In this document: piece after piece, positions 1 through 12,129 of the stretch
Layout of the letters: each line of letters starts with the position of its first letter
Numbering within the stretch: the first letter of the stretch is position 1
Source: Adenophora triphylla var. japonica
Lineage: Eukaryota > Streptophyta > Magnoliopsida > Asterales > Campanulaceae
Reading direction: 5' to 3'
Length of the DNA stretch: 64,000 bases
Assembly: GCA_022495995.1 (NCBI GenBank)
Contig: JAFEMH010002600.1
Span: forward strand, 1 to 64,000
Translations under genes and position numbers: made by a program
The notes under the pieces: generated by a model
Database searches by the model: none
What the model saw: only the letters and a program-made list of their open reading frames with translations
What the model was told of the DNA's origin: nothing

Positions 1-132
1 GCTCATTGTATGTCGTTATGCTGTCGAATTTTCTTTGAAATTTCATGATGCATATGTATGCTCTTTTTTTTTCGTGCAAATGCAAATGCAATTTTTTTTT
101 GACATTTTCTTTTTTTTTTTGTTTTATTGCAG

Positions 133-2116
133 GGTGGAAACAACTACGTTACGGAGCAGCTGAACAAGATGAAGACTCGAGGATCAGTGGAGTCTGTAGT
201 TGACTTGTGGGACCGGCTTCCGAATGCGGGCCGAGGAGCTTTGCCGAGTCCGAGATGATTGTTGTTGAGACCGGGCTTTGGGAGTTTGTTGAGTGCTTGA
301 GGGACCGGTCAAGTTCCCTAAGAGCAAGGGCTCGATGTTCGCTTTAGCGCAAAGACTGTGGATGCGACCCACACGTTTCACTTCTTCCGGGGCGAGGCTA
401 CGGTTACGCCTTCCGACTATGCCGCGATCACGGTTTGTCCTTCAACGGGACGCAAAGATTGGAGTGGCGGGATGGCTACGGATGCGGATCTGTGCTCTTT
501 CTCGGGATTTTCCCCTATTCCCAAAAAGGGGATGGGGATGGAGTATGCGGTGGTCTACGGGAAGATTGTGGAGACCATTGTGAGCTGGGCGAGGTCGGGA
601 GGAGAGGATAGCGCCCGATCGATTGCCGTGGCCTTCTTGCAGGGTTTGCTTTTTCGAGCACTCTTTTTGGACATGCCGAGGGGACTGAGGCGGCCTTTGC
701 CTTGCCGAGGTCCTTGGAGGACATGGAGATGGTGGAGATGTCTCCCTGGGAGAGGCCGGGCCGGCGTGAGCTTTACTTTGCTCTCGATAGGTACAAACGA
801 AGGCCGTGAGCTCCTTGTACGCTTTCGAGTTTGCCCCGGAGGTATAAGCTCTCTTTTTGCTTTCCCTTTTTTTGAGCACACACTTTTCTTTTGCACCGGA
901 TTGATCGGATTTTTACCTTCGCAGTATGGGCGTTGGAGTTTTTCCATGTCACGATGTGGCGGCACTGGCGGAGTACGTCTGGCGTATCCGGCCATGCATT
1001 CTTGGTCCAAGCATGCCCGGGAGAAGATAAGCTCCGGGGGCGTACGACTCTCGTGTACGCGGATTGCCTTCCTTTGACGGAGGCCGAGACGGATGAGAGG
1101 ATGATATTCTATCCCCGGGATCGCTTCGAGGTGGCGCAGCTCGAAGGGCGCCGAGATTCGACTGTGGCAAAATGGAGGATTCCGAGAGGTCTCGACTGCG
1201 ATGCCTATTATCCGGGAGAGAGGGTGACGCGCCGATGGCGTGAACTCGCCTTTGAGGACACCGTGGAGCCTCCCGCCGATATGATGCACCCGAGTGACAA
1301 GATCTCGTGACCTGGGATGATTACCGGGCCGGCCAAGACTTCTCGGCATTTGTGGCGACAGCCGCACCTCGTATGTGTCTTGAGGAGGCCGAGGATGCCT
1401 CGTGTTCTGGATAGAGAGGGGCTTGGGATCCCGCGGTACCCTCGGACGGATTTTTCATATATCCAGGATGGGGTCCGATTGAGGGTGCAGATCCCTCACT
1501 CGAGCGGCTTCCACGAGCTTTCCGCCTCGTCCGGTATGAAGGTATGGCTTCTCTTTTTTTTTTTTTTGCTTTTGTCTTTTCTTTTCTTTCCTGTCATCAT
1601 TTCTCGCTTCAATCGTTTCACGCTTTCGCTTTTGTGCGCTTTTCGGAGGTGGTTGTCGAGAAGCCGACGAAGCAAGTGATCGGAGCCAAGAGATTCATCA
1701 GAGGATGGTCGTCTTGCGGGGCTCCTCAGCTAGAGCGAGGCGACCACGGCCGGCGCCTATCGGCGGGAGGCTTCCCTATTCGTTCGTAGACTTCTTCAGA
1801 GACTCCTCTCGTCTCCTCTCATTGATCCCCGCGTGGTGCCGCCGGATCACGTCATTCTCGGGGATCCACACGGGCGAGGGACACGTCTGCAAGATGGTGG
1901 GTCGTCTTCGTACGTCCAGAGTCCGACGCCTTCACCTTCGGATATGATTTTTCGCAGATCTCGGCTTGCCCTATCGAGCGTGCCGGTTGGTCCCGACGAG
2001 CCTCCTTCCTCGAGACGAGGACGATTCTCGAGCCCGAGATTTTCGTGGCTCCCGAGGAGGCGGGCCCGAGTCATAAGAGGGACCGACGCACGTCGGGCGC
2101 TAGGGATTCTGATTGA
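133..2116 (+). pseudogene. PMD (aminotransferase-like plant mobile domain) cargo gene of element A, exons 2-4
   Basis: Spliced gene antisense to the polyprotein. The window opens in intron 1. Exon 2 is 133-841 (acceptor ttgcag, donor gtataag), exon 3 is 925-1541, and exon 4 runs from about 1640 to the TGA at 2114-2116. Exon 2 holds the PMD signature THTFHFF-x-GEATVTPSDYAAI, which resembles PF10536 as I know it. The C-terminus is acidic with a basic SHKR-type patch. Several frame breaks lie in exons 2 and 3 (around 300-345, 420-470 and 690-760), and the exon 4 acceptor reads GCGC where the other copies have GCAG. PMD proteins occur in host silencing factors and in transposons; the role here is unknown. 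Confidence 0.75.
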
Positions 2117-2535
2117 TTACCCCCCGAAAAAAATTTTAGACTGATTTTCTGAGATTTTGAGATTTATGACTGGGATTGAGATTTGTACAGCTTATGCACA
2201 TTTTTTTTTTTTTTTGGGATGTAATAATTTAGGATTTTATTGATGTTTGTTTGTTTTTTTTTTTTTGCACACTCTTCTTCTTTTTTTTTCTTTTTTTTTT
2301 TTTTTGGAATGTAATAATGTAGGATTTTATTTTATGAATGCAATGCGGTATGAATGCAGTGTTGCATGAGCCTTGGTTCTTTTATTTTTTTGGCAAGGGT
2401 GTTAGTGTTTGGTATATGGACTGGTTTGGAGAGGTTTTTTTTTTTGCACAGGTTTCGAGCAACTGGGACGGAATATTCCTCTTTTGGTGTAGCAGCTTGG
2501 ACTGTTGCAGATTTTTCTGATGAATGACAATCATG
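2117..2535. other. Spacer between the two cargo genes of element A
   Basis: Non-coding. It contains several poly-T runs and two diverged copies of a short block around gtaataattt-aggattttatt (about 2219-2240 and 2312-2335). It probably holds the PMD gene 3' UTR and the upstream region of the DUF7745 gene. I see no other gene. Confidence 0.6.
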
Positions 2536-2545
2536 TCCGCGCGGA
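2536..2545. promoter_or_regulatory. Palindrome TCCGCGCGGA upstream of the DUF7745-like gene (element A)
   Basis: Exact 10-bp palindrome 127 nt before the ATG at 2672. About 35 nt downstream is the AT-rich block ctttaatttt. The same palindrome precedes the TATA box in the LTRs of this family. A role as a promoter element is inferred. Confidence 0.55.
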
Positions 2546-2671
2546 GGAGTCCTGCATCTGACATTGTCCTTTAATTTTGCTTCAGATCTGGTCTCACTTT
2601 ATTTCAAATTCAAATATCCTCTTCAACCTCCAGTCCAAACAGCCATTTTCGGGGAGAAAGAGAGAAAAACC

Positions 2672-4246
2672 ATGGAAAACCTTAGAAAAGCTCCATCAAA
2701 ATTGTCCCAAGAATCCCAAATGTCATTCTTCAGCAAGTTCAAGGATTTGTCCCGGGAGATTATGCATGAGAGGAGGTCCTTCTTTGAAGAAAGGTACAAG
2801 GTGAAGTGTTTATGGTCCCTCAAGGAGTTGGTTCCGGACTATGAGCTTTTGAGAGCTTCTTCCTCGTTCTGGGACACTAGGAGGCATGTCTTTTGCCTTT
2901 CTTACAACGAGATGGTCCCAACCGTCGAAGAATTTCGGGCCTTGCTTGGTGGTCCGGAGGTGGAAGAGATAGCGGTTCCTTTGCCCGGAGGGGCTTCTTT
3001 CGTTGACAGATTGTGCGTCCTGCTTCATCTTTCCCCGGAGGAAGCGCAAGGCATGATCCGTGGTCCCGATCATTTTGATATTTCCGGCCTTCCCGATAGG
3101 TTTAGGGGCCTAGGCTTGGTGGATGATGCCTATTGGGATGCCTTTGCACTTTGTATGTTTGGCACCCTGTTCATGGTCTATTCCTTTGGGATTTGCCATC
3201 GGTCGCGGATGTCAGCTGCTCACCGTCGCCCGGCGTAGATGTTGTTCCTTTGATCCTGGGGGAGACTTTTCATGATCTTGATAGGCTGGCTACCGAAAGA
3301 CGGTATATGCACGGGAGCAGCCCGTTCCTCTTGACCCTGTGGCTGATGGAGCGTTTGGGGATTCTTCGGGAAACTCCCAACATGATCAAGCCTTGGACAT
3401 TTGCCAGGAGGGGGGTTGTCAGAGATTTTGATGATCGTGGCTCATGGGAGCGTTGGATGGCTGGTCTCCGTATTTAAGATATCGATGGTCGTTGCCTTGT
3501 TGGCGGGTGGAGACTCGCAGAGTGCTTCAGGACGGGTCTCATGTGGTCATGCTTCCAGGGCTTTCTCAGTCCAGCTTCTACATTCCGGCTTTAGTTCTGA
3601 GACAGTTTGGCCTAAAACAGGTTCCTTTGGGGGACTTTGATGATATAGCCACCAGGGTGGTGGCTCTTGTTTCTATGGATGATCCCTCGGTGTTTCCATT
3701 TCTTTCCCGAGCATGGAGATATGACATCTTTCCTCCTCGGGTTATCCTCAGGCGTCCAAGACCGGTGTTCCTGACCACTTGGTACCTGGATTGGTACGAG
3801 AGGCATCTGGGGGAGACTCAGGTGGCTATTTTGAGGCGGCGTGAGGCCATTGTGGGTGCGGAGGACCTGACAGTTTCGGAGAGGAGGAGGGCCGAGGCGA
3901 GAGCCAACCTCATGACAGGAGCGGAGACGCCGTGGACCGACTACGAGGCTTACGTCAAGAGACAGAGAGGAGGGCTCCTATGCTACCGCCTAGGCTACAG
4001 GAGATGAGAGATGACGCTAGGGCTACTAAGGCCCCGACAGAGGCTGGTTTGATAGATCCCGTTCCTATACCGAGCTTGGTAGGAGGAAGACCGACATTTT
4101 TCCGTTCGTAAGAAGAAGACTCGAAGGGGGAAGAAGAGGGGAGAGGCCGACGAGTGGCTTGGAGTGACTCGAAGTTTTCCGAGTATCCCTTTTCATGCCA
4201 TGCAAGGCGCATACATTAGTTTGATTATGTATCTTAATTTCTTTTA
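2672..4246 (+). pseudogene. DUF7745-like cargo gene of element A
   Basis: The start is the ATG in ccatgg after a purine-rich leader, in the same context in all copies. The N-terminal 180 residues are open and carry the block SFWDTRRHVFCLSYNEMVPT followed by EEFRALL, the family signature of DUF7745 proteins of plant retroelements (recognised from memory). Frame breaks occur near 3215 and 3470. The frame then continues through a tryptophan-rich middle (about 3480-3800) to a basic KKTRRGRR-like tail near 4110-4140, a possible nuclear-localisation signal. The gene is antisense to the polyprotein and converges on it. Biochemical function is unknown. Confidence 0.7.
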
Positions 4247-4628
4247 GCAAAGTTGCCGCTGTAGGAATGAATCGGGCTTAGACTCATCACAAAGTTTTTT
4301 AACTTGTAATGAATATTTGAATTGCTTCAGAGTTTTTCGAGACGCTTTTATGGTCTGATCAGTGTATTGATGTCAAAGTATGATTTTTATTTGTGTTTTA
4401 GACCGAACCGTTTCCGCCGCCACGTTCCCTCATTTTGAGGAGCCTGTGTCTTCGTAGTTCAACCCGATTTTTTTTTTTTTTTTTTTTTTTTGTTTTTTTG
4501 TTTTTTTTTGTTTTTTTTTGTGCAACCCAGTTTTTTACCTAGGCCGCCCTTTTCGGGTTTTCAACCTAGTTGGGTATTACTCTTTTAGCACTCTTTTTTT
4601 TTTACTTCTTCTTTTTTTTTTCTTTGTT
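4247..4628. other. Convergent 3' region between cargo gene and integrase (element A)
   Basis: Transcripts from the plus-strand DUF7745-like gene and the minus-strand polyprotein meet here. It contains long T runs (4469-4520, 4598-4620) and a block conserved in all copies, about 4539-4598 (cctaggccgcccttttcggg then ttgggtattactc). It probably contains 3' ends for both transcription units. No coding potential seen. Confidence 0.5.
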
Positions 4629-5957
4629 TTACGCGTAGTATCTCGCGCAGCCTTGTCACCATTCACCGGGTGTACAAAGGGATTCCCGTCGAGGTCCGCA
4701 AGTTGCATGGCTCCTCCGGAGAAGATCTTCTGGACGACGTATGGCCCGACCCATACAGCTCCCATTTGCCGAGGGGGTTGACACGGACCGGGGGCTTTTC
4801 TTTCAAAACGAGATCACCTTCTCGGATCTCCCGATACTTTACTTTCTTGTCGAAGGCTCGGCCATTCTTCCTTGGTAGGCTCGGATGTGTTCCATGGCTT
4901 TCAATCGTCGCTCATCTAGCAGGCCAATTGCGTCGTGGCGACTCGGGAGCCATTCGACCTCGTTGATCCGGCTTTCCAGCCAGTATACCGGAGCGAGGAT
5001 CTCTAGCTCGATTGGGAGTACGGCTTCCATTCCATATGTGAGGGCAAACGGTGTTTCCCGCTTGCCGTTCGACCGATGTTCTCAGAGCCCCGCAGTGCCA
5101 GTGTAACTTCTCGGGCCAATCTCTGCCTTGGACAGCCATTTTCCGGATAATGTTTTCCAAAGTCTTGTTTGCTGCCTCGAAGGCTCCGTTGGTTTGGGGC
5201 CTGTCAGGAGATGACTTGTGACGGGTTATTCGAATTCTCGCCAAAACTCGTCGCATTCCCCTTCGAAGTGGGATCCATTATCTCGAAATGATTTCGGCCG
5301 GCAACCCGTATCTCGCATATGATGTTCTCTTTGATGAAGAGGGCTACTTTCCTTGAGTTGAGGATTTTGTAGGACTTGGCTTCAACCCACTTGGTGAAAT
5401 AATCCACAGCCTACCAGACGAATTCGTGGCCGTTGCCGCTCGATGGTGTGATTTTGCCTATGACATCGATTCCCCAAGTGACGAAAGGCCAAGGGGTTGT
5501 CATGCAAAGCATAACTCGTGAGGAGGCAAGTGATTAAGATTGGAGTATCGCTGGCATTTGTCGCAGCCTTTTGACGAACCGGATGCGCCGGTTTCCATGG
5601 AGATCCAAAAGTACCCCATTCTCGCATGATTTGCATCGTAGCTCGAGCATTCATGTGAGGGCCGCAGTACCACCATGTATTTCTTTCATGAGTTCGGTAG
5701 CCTCTTTTGCCGATACATCGCAGAGGGGGCCTTGATAACGCTTCTTGTATAGCATATTTCCCAAAAGAACATAATGGGAGGCGAGCCGCTCAGTGGCCGA
5801 GAGACTTTTCGCTTTGATTCCTTCTTTATATTCCCCATCTTCATTTTTGAAAGGGGCCTCGCCATCCTTCGTGCACCGGTAGATCCGAGTGTACCAGTGG
5901 ATCATTGGTCGGTTCGGCTTCGCTTCGATTTCAAAGCAATAAGCGGATTTTCTCTTC
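4629..5957 (-). pseudogene. Integrase region of element A polyprotein
   Basis: Homologous to the integrase of B and C. The HHCC region (motif EIHGG then a CxxC-like block) is at about 5720-5560, the catalytic core at about 5500-5000 (DYFTKWVEAKSYKI is readable), and the C-terminal chromatin/DNA-binding part ends in NGDK and the TAA at 4629-4631. Frames are broken. The second catalytic Asp codon region (5271-5290) reads tcgagataatgg, where a CAG-to-CGAG change shifts the frame exactly at the D-N-G motif. The enzyme would insert element cDNA. As written it cannot make a full protein. Confidence 0.8.
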
Positions 5958-6480
5958 TACCGACTCGAATGGTTTGACGGACTTCCTTCGGGTATTTCAA
6001 CGAGGAGGCTAGCGTTGCGCAGCATCCGCAAACTGTTGCGATCCCCGGGCAAGTAATGAAAGCCGATCTCCTTGAATTGAGTTACTAGCTCTTCCATGTA
6101 AGTGTGATATTTCTGCAGACCCGGGTCCACGGTCTTCCATTTGTTAGAGACGATTGATGATGAGGGCAGAGTCACCATACACCTCCAATTCCTTGATATT
6201 TCTTTCAAGGGCGCCTTCCAACCCGGCTATGCAAGCTTCATATTCAACAGAAATACAGTTGGTGAGTTCGAAGTTCAACCTTATCGCTATGGTGGTGTGT
6301 TCGTCGCAGGATCGACCGTAAGCATTCCTATTCCGTTCCCCTTTTGTTTGACGCCCGTCGAAGAAGAGTTGCCGCCGATTTTCTCCTTCTAGAGCGAAGA
6401 TTCCATCATCGGGAAATTGAGGTTCAGTCCTCTGACTCATCACTTGGGAAATCGGCCAAATGTTCTCGCCATTATGCGCC
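5958..6480 (-). pseudogene. Second (archaeal-type) RNase H domain of element A
   Basis: Contains the EYEACIAGLEGALERNIKEL block followed by VYGDSALI, the signature of the extra RNase H (aRH) that distinguishes Tat/Ogre elements. It sits between RT-RNase H and integrase as expected. The frame is broken at about 6300-6400 and about 6140. The CAG before an HLADFP-like linker is CGAG at 6463-6470. In the family this domain is thought to degrade RNA in RNA:DNA hybrids or to replace a weakened first RNase H. Confidence 0.75.
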
Positions 6481-8091
6481 CTTTTACGATTTCCTTGAAA
6501 CATAAGTGATGTCATATTCGGCCAAAAAGAACGACCATTTTGCCAACCTCATGGAGATGGAAGGCTTGTCGAATGTATATTTGATGGGGTCTATCCTTGA
6601 GACAAGATGTATCGGGTGAGACTCGCATGTAGTGTTTCAACTTTCCCACTACCTGCACCAAACCTCGCGCAAGTCTTCTCGCAAGCGCAGTAATTGAGTT
6701 TGCTTCCTTGGAGCTTTCGCTTACGAAATAGATGGCGTTTTCGATCTTGGAATCTTTCTTCTCTTGAGCTAGCATAGCCCCAATTGCCGTATCCGTGACA
6801 GCTTAGATATAGCAAGAGTGGCTTTTGCCGATGTGGTGGGCGTAGAATCGGGGATTCACAAGGTATGCCTTGATCTGCTCAAAGGCAAGCCGACATTCTC
6901 GAGTCCATTCTCGTAGGCATTTTTCTTCATCAACTTGAAGATCGGCTCGCAGATCGAGGTCACCGATTTATAAAGCGGCTTATGTATTGCATCTTCCCAT
7001 GAAGGATTTCACTTCTGCGGTGTCCTGGTGGCTTCATTTCAACTATCGCCTTGATTTTCTCGGGGATCTACTTCGATTCCCCGTTCGTCACCATATATCC
7101 TAGCACCTTACCTCGTCTTACACCGAAGGTGCACTTGGGCCGGATTCGCCTCATGCCGTGGTCTCTGAGGCGGCCGAAGAATTTTCTCAAATCAACAAAG
7201 TGCCGGCCATCTCGATCCTCTCGGAGTGTATTATCATGTCGTCCACATAGACCTCAATTTCTTTGTGGATCATGTCATGGAACAGCCGTAGCCGCCTCTC
7301 GGTACGTAGCCCCAAAGCATTCTTTAGTCCGAACGGCATGACCGTGTAGCAAGAGGTGCCCCAAGGGGTTGTGAAGGCCGTTTTGGCTTGATCCTCTTCT
7401 CGCCATTTTCGATTTGGTTGTAACCGCAAAACCGTCGACGAAGGATTTAACTTCATGGTTGGCCGTGGAATCTACCAAAATGTCGATGTTTGGCGGGGAA
7501 ATCGTCTTTGACCGGCTTTGTTCAAGTCTCTCAAGTCTACGCAAAGACCGGATCTTTCCGTTGGCCTTGGTCACCGTTACTATGTTGGAAAGCCATGTAG
7601 GGTATTCAATGACCCCGATGAACCCCGCCCGAGCATCTTTTCTATCTCTTCTTTCACTTGTAGGGACCATTCGGGCTTAATTCTTCTTAGCTTCGCTTTA
7701 CCGGCTTGACTTCCGGGTCGAGCGGTATTCGGTGTTCAACTATGGAAGGATCAAGGCCCGGCATATCTTTATAGGACCATGCGAACACATCCACGAATTC
7801 TTTTAGCAGCTCAATTAGGGCGTCCCTTTCAGTCCCTTCGAAGAAACTACCAATCTGCGTCTCTTTAGGCTCTTCCGCAGTTTCCAGATTCACACTTGTC
7901 AAAATCTCTTTGGCAGCTTGGGCTCGATTTTCCTCTTTCCGGACAACCTGCTTAAAGATTTCTTTGATATATTGTTCATTTAATGTGTCTGCTTCTTCAT
8001 CTAGTGAATCGTTATTAACTATTTTTAGATTATTAGTTAATTCATCATTAGTTAAAGTGGCAATTAAGGGATACTCAGAAAGGTTCGTCAT
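6481..8091 (-). pseudogene. Reverse transcriptase and first RNase H of element A
   Basis: The ATG at 8091 begins a readable stretch (MTNLSEYPLIATL) leading into VDVFAWSYKDMPGLDPSIVE (about 7800), the usual lead-in to gypsy RT. RT palm motifs follow: VIEYPTWLSNIVTVTKANGK (about 7600), VMPFGLKNA (about 7335), and the catalytic YVDD at 7249-7238. The first RNase H follows at about 6850-6500 (YFVSESSKEAN). There are several frame breaks, including CAG to CGAG at 7397-7404. It would copy genomic RNA into cDNA. Confidence 0.85.
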
Positions 8092-9475
8092 TTCATTGAG
8101 AATAAGAGGGAATACAAAGATTGGCTACAATTTCGTGGTCTTCAGGCGTGAGGCCATCGGACGATTCGGAAGACTCAAACTCAACAATGAGAGACTCATA
8201 GGACTTTACAAAGGTTGACACAAAGGGACGGGGAACCAATCCAAGTTTGGTGATCATTTCTTCTTTGGTCGCGGACGGTCCTGAGAGAGTTTCCCAATTC
8301 TTTAGCGGCATTGCTGTCAGAGGCCTCATGACTCGGGCCGTCTCTGCTTCGTCCTCCTTCCTCGCCGTTGCTATCATCTCTTTGTCTCGAACCGTAATCA
8401 ATTGTGTTTGGCGTCCGAAAACCGAGCATGTGGATGTAGGGATCTTCCTCAAGTGTCAGGGATTTTTATCTCGTCACAATCCGACCGCTCAATCCGGATG
8501 TAAGGACGTATTGCGTCTCGGTGTCTTTGCTAGAAAAATCTCATGTCCCATACTCGAGCGGAAAGGCTTGGCGTAGTTCAAGCCAAGGAGGACGTCCCAC
8601 ACGACGCTCATAGATTCGAGTTGAGTATGACGATGCTTGTCGATCTTTATCATGAGAATTTCCCGGCTTGGCAGTGGTCGAGAGTGGGTTTGAAGAATGG
8701 TGACGAAGCCGTGATTAGGAACCGGGGTTTGTGTGCCTCGTATCATGGCGGCGTTCAATGTTTCCTTCCGCATGCCTCCAAATGTTGGAAATGACAATTG
8801 GATTTGATGAATCGACTTCTTCTGAGTCCGCTCGCTTGAGTGCGTTGACATAGTTGGCATCACCGGATTACGGGATTCTCGGCGAGACTTGCCCCGATAG
8901 TCACTTGGTCGACTCGGAGGAGGTAGCCCTTGTCCGGCTAAGAGCATGCTTGGTAACGGTCTCGGCTTCGTTCCCTATGAGGAAGCCGTCGCCCTTATGA
9001 CTTCTAGGTCCCCTTGTCGGTTAATGAATTTGACACATTGGTGGAGAGTGGAGGCTATGGCTTTCATGTGATGCAACCAAGGGCGCCCTAGTAGAGCCGT
9101 GAACTCGGAGGGGATATCCATTACATGGAACTTTGCGGGCACCATTTGGGTTTCGTACTGCAGTTCCGCAGAGTCACCGCCCCGAATGGGACGGGACGTG
9201 CCATCATATGCCTTGACCGACCGGTAGATGGGATCATGTGCCTTTCATTGATGCGTAAGGCCCGCATCATGCCGAGGGGGAGGACATTAATGGCTGATCC
9301 GTTGTCCACCAATACCCAGGGAGCGATACCGTGTTGAGCTTAATGGTGATGTACAAGGCTTCATTATGTTGGGAGACATCTCTTGGTAAATCTTCGTCGC
9401 AGAAGGTGATCATGCTTTGCCATATAGGCGGGGTCATAGATTTGGTCCTTATCTCGGGATAGAGAGTCATCAAGC
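8092..9475 (-). pseudogene. Retropepsin-like protease and protease-RT linker of element A
   Basis: The protease motif VDNGSAINVLPLGMMRALRI is at about 9312-9250. D-N-G-S replaces the classical D-T/S-G, as is common in Tat-type elements. A downstream LLGRPWLHHMKAIAS block is readable around 9090-9050. The linker (8950-8100) is low in recognisable domains and contains an ANYVNALKR-like stretch. It would cleave the polyprotein. Frames are broken in several places. Confidence 0.75.
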
Positions 9476-10740
9476 CGCCACTTCGTGCTTTTTCTTGCGA
9501 GGTAGAGCCTTTGCCGAAGCCCCCGGGTTATACTCGAGGCCTTTTGTGGCGGTTGCCATCTCCGATCAACATGTTGATTGAGTGGGAGCGCCAGCATCGG
9601 CGTCGGTTTTCTTCGTCGGTGTATACTCGGGAGAGTGGACAAACCGAACCTTGGTTGACCCCGAGGGGTTGGACTTCGTTGCAACGGTACTGCGGTATCC
9701 GAAGGTCTCAATTCTGTCGTTGGCAAGGTTTTTCTGTTCCTTTACCCCTGTTTGCTTTGGGGAAGACTGGCTGGAGTAGAGTACATAATAATCAAACCCT
9801 CCAGATGGTTCCCCGAGTGTACCCACACTGGTATCACCGGCCTCGAATCTCTCCTTCAATTTTTGCTGGGAGGAAGTTTTCTTCTTCTTAGGAGGACGGT
9901 CCTCGTGTATCCAGTCCTGATAGTCCCTTTCAAGGCAATCGGGACAAACGTATATCCCACCAAATGTGTTCTACTGTGGTGGTGGATTTGGGACCTCGGG
10001 TTGGCAGCCGGAATGACTTTGAGTGGAACCGGGTCCGGGGATCTGTCGCCGGGCTCATCCGGAAGCGAGTGATTGGACTCCGCCGGATAATGAGAGATAT
10101 TGAGGTCCCGGGAACGGGCATATGTTTGTCCTTCGTGGTAGCCCCGGCCGGTTGGGATATTGTTAAGGTCCCGGTGGCGTGTGGCCTCTTCAATCCAGGC
10201 TCGCCGTCCGTTCCTGGGCGTTCTTCCAGGGCTTTGATGGTCGACCATATTTCTTCAACTGTTCTCGATTTTCATCACTCAGCCGATATTTGCGGGATCA
10301 TCACTTTGAGAGGGGACAACCGACGTATACCGAACTCTTTCGTCCCCGATCACTGTTTGGGGGCCGGTTGCCTGTAAGTCGACGGGCAGGAGTCCCGGCG
10401 ATGGAAACATAGGAATCTTGGGGTAGCATCTTGATGTATCCGGGACAATCAAGAAGAGGAGGAGAACCCTCGTCCTTCTTTGCGGTAAAAGTGCCATCGG
10501 AATTGAGACTGATAGTCAAACCATGACTTGCGACAACCCCCAGAAGGTCGCTAATTTGAGCCTCATGTCGAAGTCTCATCTGTTCTACCAACTGGATCCA
10601 CATCGGGTCTGTTCGAGGGATTTTGGAGGACGGAGTGACGTTATCCTCATCATTACCGGCTGATGCAGACATTCTGAAACCCGGAGTCAGAACAAACGGC
10701 GAAGCTGATGACGCGCTTGACTCTTCCCAACTAATCAAAC
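9476..10740 (-). pseudogene. Gag-like N-terminal region of element A, without recognisable capsid core
   Basis: The ORF from 10738 reads SWEESSASSASPFVLTPGF and a VEQMRLRHEAQISDLLG helix, then lysine-rich PPKKKK stretches (about 9900). Between this N-terminus and the protease I find neither a Retrotrans_gag core (conserved W/F-rich helical block) nor a CCHC zinc knuckle. B and C lack them too. Frame breaks limit certainty. Confidence 0.55.
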
Positions 10741-12110
10741 GATGACCCGGTGTCCGGAACCAACCTTTGTGCGGAGCTGCGGGGGAAAGGACACGAAGGT
10801 TCAGATGACTGGGAATGGAAGGAGGGTAGGTGTTTGGGCTTTAGGCTCATGCAACATGCGATTATTTGTTCATGTTTACTTAAAACATGCTTTATTAACC
10901 TAATCGGTTGGAAAAGATTGCTCTTCTTTTTCGCAAACTACTCGATCTGGATCGGTGGGCCCCGTCACTACGTCTATAAGCCCCTCGTATTCCACTTGTA
11001 TTTCGACCTCCCAGGGTGGACAGCCCGGGCGAGGGTCCTATAGGGCAAGCGGGTCCCACCGACCGAAAGAAAACGATCCTAAAAGTCGGCGGGTAATCGA
11101 GTCTTAACGAGCATTCGATGTAAATTACGGACAAAGCTGACGTCAAAAGTCAAGATCATGTCCGAGGACTCGACGAAAAGTCGGCATGATTTGGACTGAT
11201 AAGCGTCCACCATTGATCTTGACTTGTCGTCAGTTAGGCCGTAATTAGGCATGGAATAATCATTAATCCTTGATGACTCAGTGTCAATGCTGAGAGTCGT
11301 TGTATAATTTGTGCGCCGAGCCGATGTCAAGGCGCCGGTCAATATCTTGGTCAAAGTCTGCGGCGGAAAACCGGCAGAGCTTCGATCGATTAGGGTCCCC
11401 GAAAGATATTGAGTCGGTATGCCGACAAAGGCTTGAAAGGAAAGGTCTATACACGTACAGGCATGACACGGACTGCACTAAAAACCAACCGGGTCTCGGA
11501 CAAAGTGTGTCACGGACAAGTGCATGGTCGAAACGAGGCTCCATGGGATGTTTGGGTAGTCCTGTGCTCGTCCGAGAGGCGTAATAAGACCAAACGGACC
11601 GCGACAAGGATTTCCCCGGGTTAGGGACGTAGTGTGCAGTGTACGGTCACGTGCGCGTAGTGTGCAAGCAGTCTATATTCTTTTTCTGAGTAAAATAGAA
11701 AATTTTTTATGTGTCTTAAAAATATGATGCATGATTTTTTTTTTTGAAAATTTTCCTTTTTTTTTTTTGAAACTCTTTTTTTTTTTGAATTTTTTTTTTT
11801 TTGAATTTTTTTTTTCGACAGTTAGGGACATTATTCCGACAGTCAAAATTTTGACTTTCTCCGAGGCGGCCAAAACAACACGAAAAATGTGCAAAAATCG
11901 ACACACACACACAAATGATTTTCAATGCCGGGACGGAAGCTTGACCCTCAAAAGCTTTTCTTTTTTTTTTTGAAAACAATGATACCGGTATGTGGGATTG
12001 TTAAACCACAATTTATCCCCGACTCGTGTTAGGAGGCGATAACGGGAAGTTTAATGGTTTCCACCAATATACCAAATATCATTTTTTTTTTTTTAGAAAA
12101 AGCTTATTTA
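10741..12110 (-). other. Leader of element A between PBS and gag-like region
   Basis: Untranslated leader. It contains poly-A/T runs at 11730-11815 and conserved GC-rich blocks. Short open frames exist, but they change frame between copies and carry many replacement differences, so I do not call a gene. Confidence 0.6.
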
Positions 12111-12128
12111 TCCCCAGCGGAGTCGCCA
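12111..12128 (-). other. Primer-binding site of element A, tRNA-Arg(ACG) type
   Basis: On the minus strand it reads TGGCGACTCCGCTGGGGA, complementary to the 3' end (with CCA) of plant tRNA-Arg(ACG) as I know it. It starts one base inside the LTR end at 12130. Confidence 0.8.
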
Positions 12129-12129
12129 C

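Noticed and set aside
442..1367. Long minus-strand frames opposite the PMD exons (also 27404-28414 and 42854-43929)
   Set aside because: They mirror the GC-rich PMD exons, are not continuous between copies, and match no family I recognise.
11673..11979. Lysine- or phenylalanine-rich short ORFs over poly-A/T runs (also 26472-26884, 44444-44671)
   Set aside because: Low-complexity translation of A/T homopolymers, without conservation.
12111..12128. tRNA-Arg gene fragment
   Set aside because: Only 18 nt match, and the position beside an LTR end shows it is a primer-binding site.
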